Source: JBDTMT01 sp033764095
GTDB taxonomy: Bacteria; Desulfobacterota; Binatia; HRBIN30; CADEER01
Direction of reading: 5' to 3'
NCBI GenBank assembly: GCA_033764095.1
Contig: JANRJF010000123.1
Span: forward strand, 1-24,159
DNA: 24,159 nt
Shown here: piece by piece, positions 1 through 7,776 of the stretch
Position numbering within the stretch: the first letter of the stretch is position 1
Layout: every line of letters starts with the position of its first letter
Notes under the pieces: generated by a model
Told to the model about the DNA's origin: nothing
The model's database searches: none
What the model saw: the letters and a program-made list of their open reading frames with translations, nothing else
Program-made: the position numbers and the translations under genes

Positions 1-585
1 CGTCGATGACCGCGACACGGCGGCGCGCACGGCTGTCGTCAGCCCGGCGAGCAGGCGCCGCCAGCGCCCGCCGCGCCGCAGCCACCACGCGCTCAGCCCG
101 GCCAGCGCGAGCGCGGCGGACACCACGGCGGCGCGCTGCACGCGGTCGTCGTACAGGAACCACCAGGGATCCGGCGGCGCGGTCTCGATCCAGACGAAGC
201 CGGCCTCGCCGGCGCGCAGGCGCGCGCCGAGCGCCTCCAGCAGGGCCGGCGGCGCCTCGCCCTGGCGCACGATGAGGGCGAAGCGGGCGCTGCGCGGCGC
301 GCCGGCGGGCGCGTCGTCGGGATGGCGCAGCTCGATCTCGACCGCGCCGGTCGCGCAGTCATAGCGCGCGGTCGCGGCGACCGAGACGACGCCGCCGGCG
401 ACGAAGCGGCACTGGCCGGGCAGCGCGGCGCCGCGCCCGAGCATGTCGGCCAGCAGCGCTTCCTGGCCGGCCGGGATGACGTGCAGGCGCGCCTCCTGCG
501 CCGCCGCCGCCGCGGCCAGCGACAGGCCGAGCGCCAGCGCCGCCGCGGCGGTCCGCTGGCGCGCGAGGCGGCGCGCTATCGCCAT
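1..585 (-). CDS. Exported protein with one membrane segment, partial (runs off left edge)
   Basis: I do not recognise this gene. The reading frame is open from an ATG at 585 to the window edge (about 195 codons), so the C-terminus is missing. It begins with a basic stretch (MAIARRLARQR), then a hydrophobic Ala/Leu run ending AAAQEA, which reads as a Sec signal peptide of about 30 residues. A soluble domain of about 110 residues follows, with two cysteines (near residues 59 and 77) that could form a disulfide. Next come an aromatic stretch (DPWWFLYDD), one hydrophobic segment (about 153-170) and an Arg-rich stop-transfer tail (LRRGRWRR). The likely topology is a periplasmic domain anchored to the inner membrane. 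It starts 10 bases after the stop of the SGNH gene (596-2236), which suggests co-transcription. No Shine-Dalgarno sequence is visible, so translation may be coupled. The function is unknown. Confidence 0.7.
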   Translation of the reverse strand, partial: MAIARRLARQRTAAAALALGLSLAAAAAAQEARLHVIPAGQEALLADMLGRGAALPGQCRFVAGGVVSVAATARYDCATGAVEIELRHPDDAPAGAPRSARFALIVRQGEAPPALLEALGARLRAGEAGFVWIETAPPDPWWFLYDDRVQRAAVVSAALALAGLSAWWLRRGGRWRRLLAGLTTAVRAAVSRSST

Positions 586-595
586 GCCGGCCGGC

Positions 596-2236
596 TCACT
601 CGGGTTGCGCGCAGACCAGCTCGGCGACGCGCTGGTGGGCGATGTACGATGGATGCAGGTAGTCGTTGAACCAGGCGATGCCGACCTCGTCGCCGAAGCG
701 GGCAGAGAGGTCGACGAACGTACCGCCTGCCGCTTCCACCGCGGCGCGGCGACGCGCCAGCATGGCGGCGCGTTCCGGGTCGCGGCCGCCGACCAGGTCG
801 GTGACCAGGAAGTCGTGCAGATAGAGGAAGCGCGCATGGCGGTCGGTGGCACACTGCACGGCGCCGCGAATCGCCGCCACCTGGTCGTCGAGGTACGCGT
901 ACGAGGCGTGGATCGCGGTCGGCTGGTTACGCTGCCAGAGGTCGATGGTCTGCTGGCCGATGACGAACAGGCGCGCCACCGACAGCACGCCCCAGAGGAA
1001 GTCGTCGTTCGCCGCGCCCCAGAAGATCACCTGTCCGTTGGCGCCGAAGGACGGCGGACTGCTGCAGTAGGCGTCGCGCGCCCAGTCCATGATCTCGCCG
1101 CCGGCGGCAAGCGACGCGGTGGTGTCGCGGCAGCGCGCACAGCCGTCGTCGAGCAGGTTGCGCAGCCCGCCGAAGTTGCGCCGCAGGCTGGCGCCGCCGG
1201 CGGTCGAGTAGCCGATGATGGCGCAGGCGTCGGGCTGCCCGCGGTCCTCGTGCGCGTGCAGGATGGGCGGGAACTCGTGCGGCGCGGTGGCGCGGCTGAG
1301 CGCGAGCGCCGCCAGCCCCGCCAGCCCGAGCCCGGCGGCCGGCACCCGCCAGCGGCGCGGCAGGCGGGCGAGCAGCCAGAGCGCCGCGCGCAGGAACGCC
1401 GCGAGGAGGCCGGCGATGCAGACGATCGGCCAGGTGAGCATCGCCGGCACCGGCCACCAGAGCGCCGCCAACGCCAGCACGCCGGAGCTCGCCAGCGCCG
1501 ACGCCGCTCCGAGTCCCCACCAGGTCGCCGCGACCTTCAGCCCCACCGCCGCCAGCACCGGCCAGACATACCAGCGCTCGGTCCGCCAGGCGGGCTGGCG
1601 CTGGATCGTCACCCAGTCGGGCCCGGCCAGCGCCGCCATCAGGGTCGGGGCGGGGGCGGCCAGCGTCGCGCGCAGCGCGCAGCGGCCGAACCCGATGCGC
1701 AGCTGGTCGCCGTCGACCGCGACGGTCAGCCGCGACGGCGCGTCGGCGGCGACGCAGTGGTCGTGCAGTTGCGCGAGGCGCGCCGCGTCGTCGCGCCAGG
1801 GGCGGCTGCCGTCCCAGGGCAGCAGCACCAGGCGGTCGTCCGCCAGCCCCAGCGTCCGCGCGTCGGTCAGCCCGGCCTCGCCGGTCGCGGGCTGGCGGCC
1901 GTTGCGCGGCGCCGGCACCGGCCCCTCGCCGCCGATCAACAGGTAGGGCGCGCGCGGCGCCTCGGTCTGCAGCTCGAAGGCGGCGCCGGCCGCCAGCGGC
2001 GCGATCGCCGACACCCCCGGCGGCACGCCGAGCGCGCCGCGCTCGGTGAGCAGGAACGCCGGAAAGATGGGACGGATCGCGTCGTCCATCGCCAGCCCGA
2101 CGGCGCCGTCGATCGGCTCGAAGTAGCCGCGGCGGATCTCGCCGGCGACGATCTGCCGTCCGGTCCAGGCCGAACGCAGGACGAAGCCGTCGGCGAGACA
2201 GCAGAGGGCGAAGACCGCGATCTTCGCCAGCCACAC
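596..2236 (-). CDS. Membrane-anchored SGNH/GDSL-like hydrolase (copy 1)
   Basis: The 546-residue protein has an N-terminal hydrophobic anchor (about 4-20), an extracytoplasmic region (about 25-220), a cluster of hydrophobic helices (about 224-315) and a C-terminal domain (about 335-546) with SGNH hydrolase blocks. These are block I with nucleophile Ser344 in CAIIGYST, block III Asn410 in WGAANDD, and block V Asp525/His528 in NDYLHPS (DxxH). Block I reads GYS rather than GDS. SGNH domains are esterases, lipases or acyl-group transferases on glycans and lipids; the substrate here is unknown. A CxxC (CARC, 366-369) follows the Ser block and is kept in the paralogue at 6046-7725. The start is GTG at 2236; a GGGGGGA run abuts it, closer than usual for a ribosome binding site, so the start is fairly but not fully certain. 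It lies 41 bases after the radical SAM gene 2278-3855, in the same orientation. Confidence 0.82.
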   Translation of the reverse strand: MWLAKIAVFALCCLADGFVLRSAWTGRQIVAGEIRRGYFEPIDGAVGLAMDDAIRPIFPAFLLTERGALGVPPGVSAIAPLAAGAAFELQTEAPRAPYLLIGGEGPVPAPRNGRQPATGEAGLTDARTLGLADDRLVLLPWDGSRPWRDDAARLAQLHDHCVAADAPSRLTVAVDGDQLRIGFGRCALRATLAAPAPTLMAALAGPDWVTIQRQPAWRTERWYVWPVLAAVGLKVAATWWGLGAASALASSGVLALAALWWPVPAMLTWPIVCIAGLLAAFLRAALWLLARLPRRWRVPAAGLGLAGLAALALSRATAPHEFPPILHAHEDRGQPDACAIIGYSTAGGASLRRNFGGLRNLLDDGCARCRDTTASLAAGGEIMDWARDAYCSSPPSFGANGQVIFWGAANDDFLWGVLSVARLFVIGQQTIDLWQRNQPTAIHASYAYLDDQVAAIRGAVQCATDRHARFLYLHDFLVTDLVGGRDPERAAMLARRRAAVEAAGGTFVDLSARFGDEVGIAWFNDYLHPSYIAHQRVAELVCAQPE

Positions 2237-2277
2237 TCCCCCCGCCGCGCCGCGACGCCGGTTCGGCGGGACTGGGC

Positions 2278-3855
2278 TCAGACCGCGACTTCCTTCACCG
2301 CGCGCGCGCGCGCCGCGCCGCCGCCGCGCGCCGCGGCGCGTCCGGCAAAGGCGTGCCGGAGGGGCTGCACGATCAACTGCGTCAGGCGATCCTCGACCGC
2401 CGACTCGCTGCGGCCGCTCGCCAGGTTGCGCACCGTGCGCCAGACGCGCGACGGCGTGCGCACGTAGCCGACCAGGATGAACAGCGCCATGCCGAGCGAC
2501 CGGTAGACGGCGAGCTCGCGACGGCTGAGGTGGCGGCTCACCTCGGCGACGTGGGCCATGTCGGAGAACTGCAACGACGCGAAGTAGGCGTTGCTCATCT
2601 CCGGCACCCGTCCGCTGGCGCGCAGCTCGTCGTACAGCGCCGAGCCCGGGTAGGGGCAGTACGGGAAGAGCGGAATGTCCTCGACACCGATCCAGGCCAG
2701 CTTGAAGCAGAAGCGCAGCGTGTCGAAGATGTCACGCCGCTCCTCGAAGGGAAAGCCGATCACCATGTTCACCTTGGTGACGATGCCGACCTCCACCGCG
2801 GCGCGCATCGAGGCCAGCATGCGGTCGAGGTGCACGCGCTTCTTGATGCGCTCCAGGGTGCGCCGCGAGCCGGACTCCGGCGCGTAGGTGAGATTGCGAC
2901 AGCCGGTGCGGTACAGCGCCTCCAGCACCTCGCGGTCGAGCGCCTCGGAGCGCGTGCCGCTCGGCAGCTGATAGGTGATGCGAACGGCGCGCCGTTCGAG
3001 CTCCGCACAGAACGCCAGGATCCAGTCGCGCTTGACGAAGGCGGTGAGGTCCTCGAAGTCGACGTTGGTGATGCGATAGCGCTCGACGTACGAGGCGATC
3101 TCGTCCACCACGTCCGCCACCGGCCGGGTGACGTAGCGGGTCGTCCACATGTCGGGCGAGGAGCAGAACGTGCACTGGAAGGGGCAGCCGCGCGTCGCCA
3201 GCATGGGCATCGAGCGGCCGCGATTGACGCCGTGGCCGAGGCCGCGCGACAGGTACTCCTCCATCGGAAACAGGTGCCAGGCCGGCCGCGGCAGCGTCTC
3301 GGGCTGGCGCACGCGCGGCCGCGCCGCGGTGCGCTGCGGCACGCCGTCCCGCCGCAGCGCGATGCCGGCCACCTCCTCCAGCGCCCGGCGCCCGTCGATC
3401 CACTCGGCCAGCTCGACGGCGGCCTGCTCGCCCTCGCCGAGCACGCACACGGTCACCTCCGGGCAGTGCGCCAGCAGATAGTGCCAGGCGGCGGTGGCGT
3501 GCTCGCCGCCAACGATGATCGGCAGGCGCGGCCAGCGGGCGTGAATCGCACGCGCCAGCGCCTCGACGTGCGGCCACTGCTGCGAGAACATCACCGAGAG
3601 GCCGATCGCCTGGGCGTCGGACGGAATGCGGGCGACGATCTCCTCGATCGACAAACCGTAGGCCATCGAGCCGGGATAGGCGCTCGGCCGCCGCGCCTCG
3701 GGAGCCTCGGCCAGCGCGTCGATCACCGTCGGCAGGTGGCCGGCCGCCTCCAGCGCCGCCGCGACGTAGGCGAGGCCAAGCGGCGGTGCGATGATGACGC
3801 TGTAGCTGCGCTGCGTCGCGACGAGCGGCGGACGAATCAAGGCGATGCTGGCCAT
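2278..3855 (-). CDS. B12-binding-type radical SAM protein (tandem copy A)
   Basis: The protein has 525 residues. The N-terminal part (about 1-135) is a Rossmann-like cobalamin-binding-type domain, with IALIRPP as the first strand, APPLGLAYVAAALEAAGH, and GGEHAT near 116-121. The radical SAM cluster motif CPFQCTFC follows (Cys224, Cys228, Cys231), preceded by PAWHLFP, a hallmark of this superfamily, and then a TIM-barrel core containing FEDLTAF and YAPESGS. The usual cobalamin base-off motif DxHxxG is absent. Such proteins reductively cleave SAM and carry out methylations, cyclisations or rearrangements at unactivated carbons; the substrate is unknown. The chosen ATG at 3855 sits six bases after a GGGGGG run. 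An upstream extension to 4056 lacks family-like sequence. It is about two thirds identical by eye to 4190-5821, so this is a tandem duplication. The C-terminus is Arg/Ala-rich. Confidence 0.93.
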   Translation of the reverse strand: MASIALIRPPLVATQRSYSVIIAPPLGLAYVAAALEAAGHLPTVIDALAEAPEARRPSAYPGSMAYGLSIEEIVARIPSDAQAIGLSVMFSQQWPHVEALARAIHARWPRLPIIVGGEHATAAWHYLLAHCPEVTVCVLGEGEQAAVELAEWIDGRRALEEVAGIALRRDGVPQRTAARPRVRQPETLPRPAWHLFPMEEYLSRGLGHGVNRGRSMPMLATRGCPFQCTFCSSPDMWTTRYVTRPVADVVDEIASYVERYRITNVDFEDLTAFVKRDWILAFCAELERRAVRITYQLPSGTRSEALDREVLEALYRTGCRNLTYAPESGSRRTLERIKKRVHLDRMLASMRAAVEVGIVTKVNMVIGFPFEERRDIFDTLRFCFKLAWIGVEDIPLFPYCPYPGSALYDELRASGRVPEMSNAYFASLQFSDMAHVAEVSRHLSRRELAVYRSLGMALFILVGYVRTPSRVWRTVRNLASGRSESAVEDRLTQLIVQPLRHAFAGRAAARGGGAARARAVKEVAV

Positions 3856-3867
3856 CCCCTTCCCCCC
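3856..3867 (-). promoter_or_regulatory. G-rich ribosome binding site deciding the start at 3855
   Basis: On the minus strand GGGGGGAAGGGG directly precedes the ATG at 3855. The GGGGGG half lies six bases from the start and can pair with the CCUCC of 16S rRNA using one G-U pair. It favours 3855 over the upstream in-frame start at 4056. Confidence 0.6.
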
Positions 3868-4039
3868 GAGATTCGATCGTCTGGCTGAAATCCCCCAGCG
3901 GCTCCCGACACGGCTTCCACCCGTTTCGCGGCACCGAGCCACCAGGCCGAACGCCCGAGGGCGCGGACTGGTCCTCCCTGGTCTCGGCGGCGCGAAGGAA
4001 CTGGATCGTGTGTCGAGGTCGAGGACGATCTCGCACACT

Positions 4040-4053
4040 TCCGCTAGAGCGGA
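4040..4053. promoter_or_regulatory. Interrupted palindrome, operator-like
   Basis: TCCGCT-AG-AGCGGA is a perfect 6-base inverted repeat with a 2-base spacer. A third TCCGCT half-site in direct orientation lies at 4065-4070, across an AT-rich patch. This layout resembles a repressor or activator binding region, but no regulator gene is visible in the window. Confidence 0.35.
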
Positions 4054-4070
4054 CAAGTTAAATTTCCGCT

Positions 4071-4092
4071 GTCGCGGCGAATACGCCGCGAC
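4071..4092. repeat. Perfect 9-base inverted repeat (hairpin)
   Basis: GTCGCGGCG, a 4-base loop AATA, then CGCCGCGAC. The arms match perfectly. It could be an operator, or part of the termination signal for the minus-strand gene ending at 4190. No T-tract follows on either strand. Confidence 0.5.
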
Positions 4093-4154
4093 TGTCAGCC
4101 GCGCCCGTTGGCGACGCGCTAAGCCGGCGTAGCGGGTGTGCCGGGCAGTACACA

Positions 4155-4177
4155 GCCGGCGCCGCTGGGGCGCCGGC
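4155..4177 (-). terminator. GC-rich hairpin after the radical SAM gene, possible terminator
   Basis: GCCGGCGCC, loop GCTGG, then GGCGCCGGC: a perfect 9-base stem starting 12 bases after the stop codon at 4190. There is no U-run, so intrinsic termination is uncertain; it may instead stabilise the transcript end. Confidence 0.45.
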
Positions 4178-4189
4178 GGCGCGACACAA

Positions 4190-5821
4190 TCAGCCGGCGA
4201 GCCGGGTGGCGGAGGTGACCGGCGGCTTGGCGCCGGTGGAGGCGGGCAGCGCGGTGTGCAGGCCCGGTTGCCAGCGCCGCCGCAGCTCCAGCAGGCGCTG
4301 TTCGAGCACCGTCTCGCTGCGGTCGGCGGCGACGTTGCGCAGCGTGCGCAGGATACGGCGCGGGTAGCGGGCGTAGCTGATGGCGTAGAACGCGCCCATG
4401 CCGAGCAGGCGGTAGACGTTCAGCTCGCCGGTGCCGATGTGGCGCGACATCGAGCGCATGCTGGTGATGTCCATGTAGCCGAGGCCGGCGAGGTAGTCGT
4501 CGTCGGGCGGCGGCAGCGTGCCGTCGGCGCGCAGCTGGTCGTAGAGCTCGGTGCCCGGGTAGGGCGAGAACGGGAACAGCGGGATGTCGTCGACGCCGAT
4601 CCAGGCCGCGTGCAGGCCGAAGCGCAGGGTGCGCAGCACGTCGCGGCGCGTCTCGTCGGGGAAGCCGATCATCAGGTTGGCCTTGATGTTGACGCCCAGC
4701 CGCTTGGCGGCGCGCATCGACTCGAGCAGGCGTTCGGGACGCACCTTCTTCTTGATGCGCGCCAGCGTCACCGGCGCGCCCGACTCCGGCGCGTAGGTGA
4801 GGTTGCGGCAGCCGCTCTCCCACAGCGCCGCCAGCACCTCGGCGTCGAGCGCTTCCGAGCGCGTCCCGCTCGGCAGCTGGTAGGTGATGCGCAGGCCGCG
4901 GCGCTTGAGCTCGGCGCAGAGCGCGAGGATCCAGTCGCGGCGGACGAAAGCGGTGAGGTCCTCGAAGTCGATGTTGGTGACCCCGTAGCGCGCGCCGTAG
5001 TCGGCGATCTCGTCGACCACCGCGGTCACCGACCGCAGGTAGTAGCGCTGCGTCCACATCGCCGGGCTGGAGCAGAACGTGCACTGGTAGGGGCAGCCGC
5101 GCGTCGCCAGCATGGGCAGCGAACGGCCGCGGTTGACGCCGTGGCCGAAGCCGTTGGCCAGGTAGTTTTCCAGCGGAAACAGGTGCCAGGCGGGGCGCGG
5201 AATCTCGTCGACGTCGCGCACGCGGCGCCGCGGCGCGCTGCGCTGCGGGACGCCGTCGCGGCGGAAGGCGATGCCGGCGATGTCCTCCAGACCGCCCTGC
5301 CCGGCGATCCAGGCGGCGATATCGACCGCCGTCTCCTCGCCCTCGCCGAGCGCGCAGAGCGTCACCTCGGGGTGATGGGCGAGCAGGTACTCCCAGGTCG
5401 CGGTGGCATGCTCGCCGCCGACGAAGATCGGTACCGCCGGGAAGGCGGCGCGCACCGCGCGGATCATCGCCGCGACATGCGGCCACTGCTGCGAGAACAT
5501 CACCGACACGCCGATGCCCTGCGTGTCGGAGGGAATGCGCTCGACGATCTGCGCGATGGTCAGACCCTGCGCGATCAGCAGCGGATGGGCGCTGGCGTGG
5601 CGCGCCAGCGGCGCCTCGCCGAGCGCGTCGATCACCGTCACCTGGTGACCGGCCGCCTCCAGCGCGGCGGCGACGTAGGCCGGCCCGAGCGGCGGGACGA
5701 TGGCCAGGCTGTAGGCGTGCAGCGACGCGACGGCCGGCGGACGGATGAGGGTGATGCGCGCCGGCTGTCGCGGCACGCGGTCGCAGGTGCCGTCGCCGGG
5801 TAGGCCGACTACGCTGAGCAT
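4190..5821 (-). CDS. B12-binding-type radical SAM protein (tandem copy B)
   Basis: The protein has 543 residues from the ATG at 5821. It has the same architecture as 2278-3855: a cobalamin-binding-like domain (about 20-160, with ITLIRPP, VPPLGPAYVAAALEAAGH and GGEHAT), then PRPAWHLFP, the cluster motif CPYQCTFC (Cys243, Cys247, Cys250) and a barrel core with FEDLTAF, QLPSGTRSEALD and YAPESG. The DxHxxG base-off motif is absent. The C-terminal part (about 450-520) has a helical region (VYRLLGM, SYARYPRRILRTLRN) shared with the other radical SAM proteins of the window. A GTG at 5878 would add 19 residues; the ATG at 5821 has a nearby GGGG and is preferred, but the start is unsettled because homology begins only around residue 21. 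It is transcribed away from the SGNH gene at 6046. The reaction and substrate are unknown. Confidence 0.92.
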   Translation of the reverse strand: MLSVVGLPGDGTCDRVPRQPARITLIRPPAVASLHAYSLAIVPPLGPAYVAAALEAAGHQVTVIDALGEAPLARHASAHPLLIAQGLTIAQIVERIPSDTQGIGVSVMFSQQWPHVAAMIRAVRAAFPAVPIFVGGEHATATWEYLLAHHPEVTLCALGEGEETAVDIAAWIAGQGGLEDIAGIAFRRDGVPQRSAPRRRVRDVDEIPRPAWHLFPLENYLANGFGHGVNRGRSLPMLATRGCPYQCTFCSSPAMWTQRYYLRSVTAVVDEIADYGARYGVTNIDFEDLTAFVRRDWILALCAELKRRGLRITYQLPSGTRSEALDAEVLAALWESGCRNLTYAPESGAPVTLARIKKKVRPERLLESMRAAKRLGVNIKANLMIGFPDETRRDVLRTLRFGLHAAWIGVDDIPLFPFSPYPGTELYDQLRADGTLPPPDDDYLAGLGYMDITSMRSMSRHIGTGELNVYRLLGMGAFYAISYARYPRRILRTLRNVAADRSETVLEQRLLELRRRWQPGLHTALPASTGAKPPVTSATRLAG

Positions 5822-6045
5822 GATCCCCAGACGCCCGCGTACCAAAGGCGTGCGGCGATTGCCAAGGCCATTCCCCACACCTTGATCTCGCCGCGCCGGC
5901 GCTTCAAGAATGCGGCTCGCATGCCCGGCCGCGCGTCAGCGATCACCATGGAGAGCCGCGGGGTCTTCCGGCCGGCGGCGCCCGGCGACCCGCCCCCGCC
6001 GCCTCCGCGTCACGGCGCCGCCCGCGCCACCGAGCCGACGCGGTC
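5822..6045. other. Divergent intergenic region
   Basis: This 224-base region separates the minus-strand radical SAM gene from the plus-strand SGNH gene, so it should contain both promoters. I see no clear -35/-10 pair. A small plus-strand reading frame (5921-6049, ATG start) ends with a TGA that overlaps the TTG start at 6046; it has no ribosome binding site and is not called as a gene. Confidence 0.4.
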
Positions 6046-7725
6046 TTGAGCGCCCCCGCGCCTCGACGCCTGGCGGGCGGTGCGTTGCTGCTGCTCGCCG
6101 TCGGGCTCGACCTGACGCTGCTGTCGCCCTATCTGCGCAGCACGTCGCTGCAGCCGCACCAGATGCGGCGCGCCTACTACGAGCCCGCCGACGGCGGCAT
6201 CGCGGTCATGCTCGACGAACAGCGGGCCGGCTACATCACCGACGTGATGGTCGGGCCGCGCGACGAGTTGCAGGTTCCCGCCGGGCGGACGGTGGCGATC
6301 CCGCTCGCCCCCGGCCGGGCGCTGCGCGTCGCCACGCTGGCGCCCGACCGCGCGCCGTATGTCGTCGTCGGCCGCGCCACCGAGCGGGAGGGCGGGCCGT
6401 TCACCGAGGCGGTCGTCCCGGTGCTCGCCGCGGACGGCAGCTTCGCCGCGCGCGACTGGGATCTCGGTCGGCCGTGGGCCGACGATCGCGACTGGTTGCG
6501 GCAGATGGAGGCGCGCTGTCAGCCCGCCGAGGCGGGCGTGATGACGGTGGAGGGAAGCGTCGACGGCGCGGCGCTGCGCCTCGGCGCCTGCCGCGGCACG
6601 CTCGCCCCACCCGGGTCGGGTCCGCTGTGGCTGCTGGTCGTCGCCGGCCCGCAGCCGGCGACGGCGACCTGGAGCGGGTCGGCCTGGCGGCAGGTGACGG
6701 AGGTGCAGTGGGGACTGATCGGCCTGGTGGTCGGCCGCATCGCGCTGCTCGCCCTGGCGATCGGCGCCGGTCCGACCGCGGTGACCGGCGCCGCGCTGCT
6801 CGCCGTCGCCAAACTGGCGCGCCCCGAGGCGGTGCTGGCGTGGTACGCGTCGCTGCCGCTGGCGGTCGCGCTGGCGGTCGCCGCGCTCGTCCTGCGCAGG
6901 TGGCCGCGCCGCCGGGCGCTGGCCTGGGCGAGTGGCGCCCTGGTCCTGGCGCTGCAGGTCGGCGCCGTGCTGGGCGCGGTGGCGCGCTTCGACCTCGGCT
7001 CGTTCGGCAAGCAGTACTTCACCCGCAGCGGCGACGCTGCCTGCGCGATCGTCGGCTATTCCACCGTGCGCGGCGACACCCTGCGGCACGGCACCGGCGG
7101 CATGGTCGAGCGGCTCGACGTGACCTGCCCGCGCTGCCGCGGGCGCGCCGCGCGCTTCTCGCGCGAGGCGCAGACGTTGCACTGGATCCGCGCGCTGGTC
7201 TGCGGCCCCGACTTTCCCGCCCAGGCCGGTGGCGAGGTGGTGTTCGTCGGCGGCGGCAACGACGACCTCTTCTACCGCCCGGCCAGCCTCGGCCAGACCA
7301 TCCGCGATCTGGCCACGGTGCTGCGCATGGCCACCGCGCCGCTGTATGCCACCGAGTTCCAGGCCTTCTTCGACCGCGTCACGCAGCGCGTCGTCGGCAC
7401 CATCGCCGAGCAGCAGGCGGACATCCGGGCGATCGCGGCGTGCGCCGAGGCGAAGGGGCGGCGCTTCCGCTTCGTCCACGATTTTCTCGTCTACGATCTG
7501 GAGACCGGTCGCTCGGCCGACCGCGCCCGCACCTTCGCGGCGCGGCGCGACGCGGCGCTCGCCGCGCACGCCGATTTCGTCGATCTCGGGGCCGCCTTCG
7601 GCGCCACCGCCGGCGTGGCGTGGTTCCACGACTTCATCCACCCGTCGGGGGTCGGCCAGGCGCAGATCGCCGACCTGCTGTGCCGCCGTCTCTCCGAGCC
7701 CGCCGCGGCCGCGCCATCGCCGTGA
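6046..7725 (+). CDS. Membrane-anchored SGNH/GDSL-like hydrolase (copy 2)
   Basis: The 559-residue protein is a paralogue of 596-2236. It has an N-terminal anchor (about 9-27), an extracytoplasmic region (about 30-215, with RRAYYEPADGG matching RRGYFEPIDGA in copy 1), hydrophobic helices (about 222-312) and an SGNH domain. The SGNH residues are Ser339 in CAIVGYST, Asn405 in GGGNDD and Asp529/His532 in HDFIHPS. CPRC (361-364) corresponds to CARC of copy 1, and VHDFLVYDLETGR matches LHDFLVTDLVGGR. The only early start I find in frame is TTG at 6046, placed right before the anchor, with no Shine-Dalgarno sequence; its bases overlap a TGA ending a small upstream frame. It is predicted to act on an acyl ester at the outer face of the inner membrane. 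It is convergent with 7777-9384. Confidence 0.82.
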   Translation: MSAPAPRRLAGGALLLLAVGLDLTLLSPYLRSTSLQPHQMRRAYYEPADGGIAVMLDEQRAGYITDVMVGPRDELQVPAGRTVAIPLAPGRALRVATLAPDRAPYVVVGRATEREGGPFTEAVVPVLAADGSFAARDWDLGRPWADDRDWLRQMEARCQPAEAGVMTVEGSVDGAALRLGACRGTLAPPGSGPLWLLVVAGPQPATATWSGSAWRQVTEVQWGLIGLVVGRIALLALAIGAGPTAVTGAALLAVAKLARPEAVLAWYASLPLAVALAVAALVLRRWPRRRALAWASGALVLALQVGAVLGAVARFDLGSFGKQYFTRSGDAACAIVGYSTVRGDTLRHGTGGMVERLDVTCPRCRGRAARFSREAQTLHWIRALVCGPDFPAQAGGEVVFVGGGNDDLFYRPASLGQTIRDLATVLRMATAPLYATEFQAFFDRVTQRVVGTIAEQQADIRAIAACAEAKGRRFRFVHDFLVYDLETGRSADRARTFAARRDAALAAHADFVDLGAAFGATAGVAWFHDFIHPSGVGQAQIADLLCRRLSEPAAAAPSP

Positions 7726-7747
7726 GCGCGGCCGACGAGCCGGCGCG

Positions 7748-7764
7748 GCCCACCGCGGGTGGGC
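7748..7764. terminator. Hairpin between convergent genes
   Basis: GCCCACC, loop GCG, then GGTGGGC: a perfect 7-base stem centred in the 51-base gap between the stops at 7725 (plus) and 7777 (minus). Its position suits a bidirectional terminator, though neither strand shows a T-run. Confidence 0.5.
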
Positions 7765-7776
7765 GAGCGAGGCGGC

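Larger units (their letters stand above)
3856..4189. other. 334-base intergenic region between tandem radical SAM genes
   Basis: I see no convincing gene here. From right to left along the minus strand it holds a GC hairpin just past the stop of the upstream gene (4155-4177), a second perfect hairpin (4071-4092), a short AT-rich patch (about 4055-4066), an interrupted palindrome (4040-4053) and the ribosome binding site for 3855. The gap is long for this compact locus. With these palindromes it is the best candidate for separate control of the downstream radical SAM, SGNH and exported-protein genes. I could not find a -35/-10 pair close to the sigma-70 consensus on the minus strand; the best (TTGTCC, 17 bases, CGAGAT) is weak. 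Confidence 0.6.

Noticed and set aside
2256..2268. Short hairpin between the radical SAM and SGNH genes
   Set aside because: Only five base pairs in a GC-rich gap within an apparent operon; expected by chance.
443..2467. Long plus-strand frame opposite the SGNH gene
   Set aside because: The SGNH catalytic blocks and membrane helices are on the minus strand; this translation is low-complexity.
3856..4056. N-terminal extension of the radical SAM gene to a start at 4056
   Set aside because: The extra 67 residues show no family similarity and cover operator-like palindromes; the ATG at 3855 has a well-placed G-rich ribosome binding site.
4028..4056. Minus-strand promoter TTGTCC/CGAGAT
   Set aside because: The -10 matches only two of six consensus bases.
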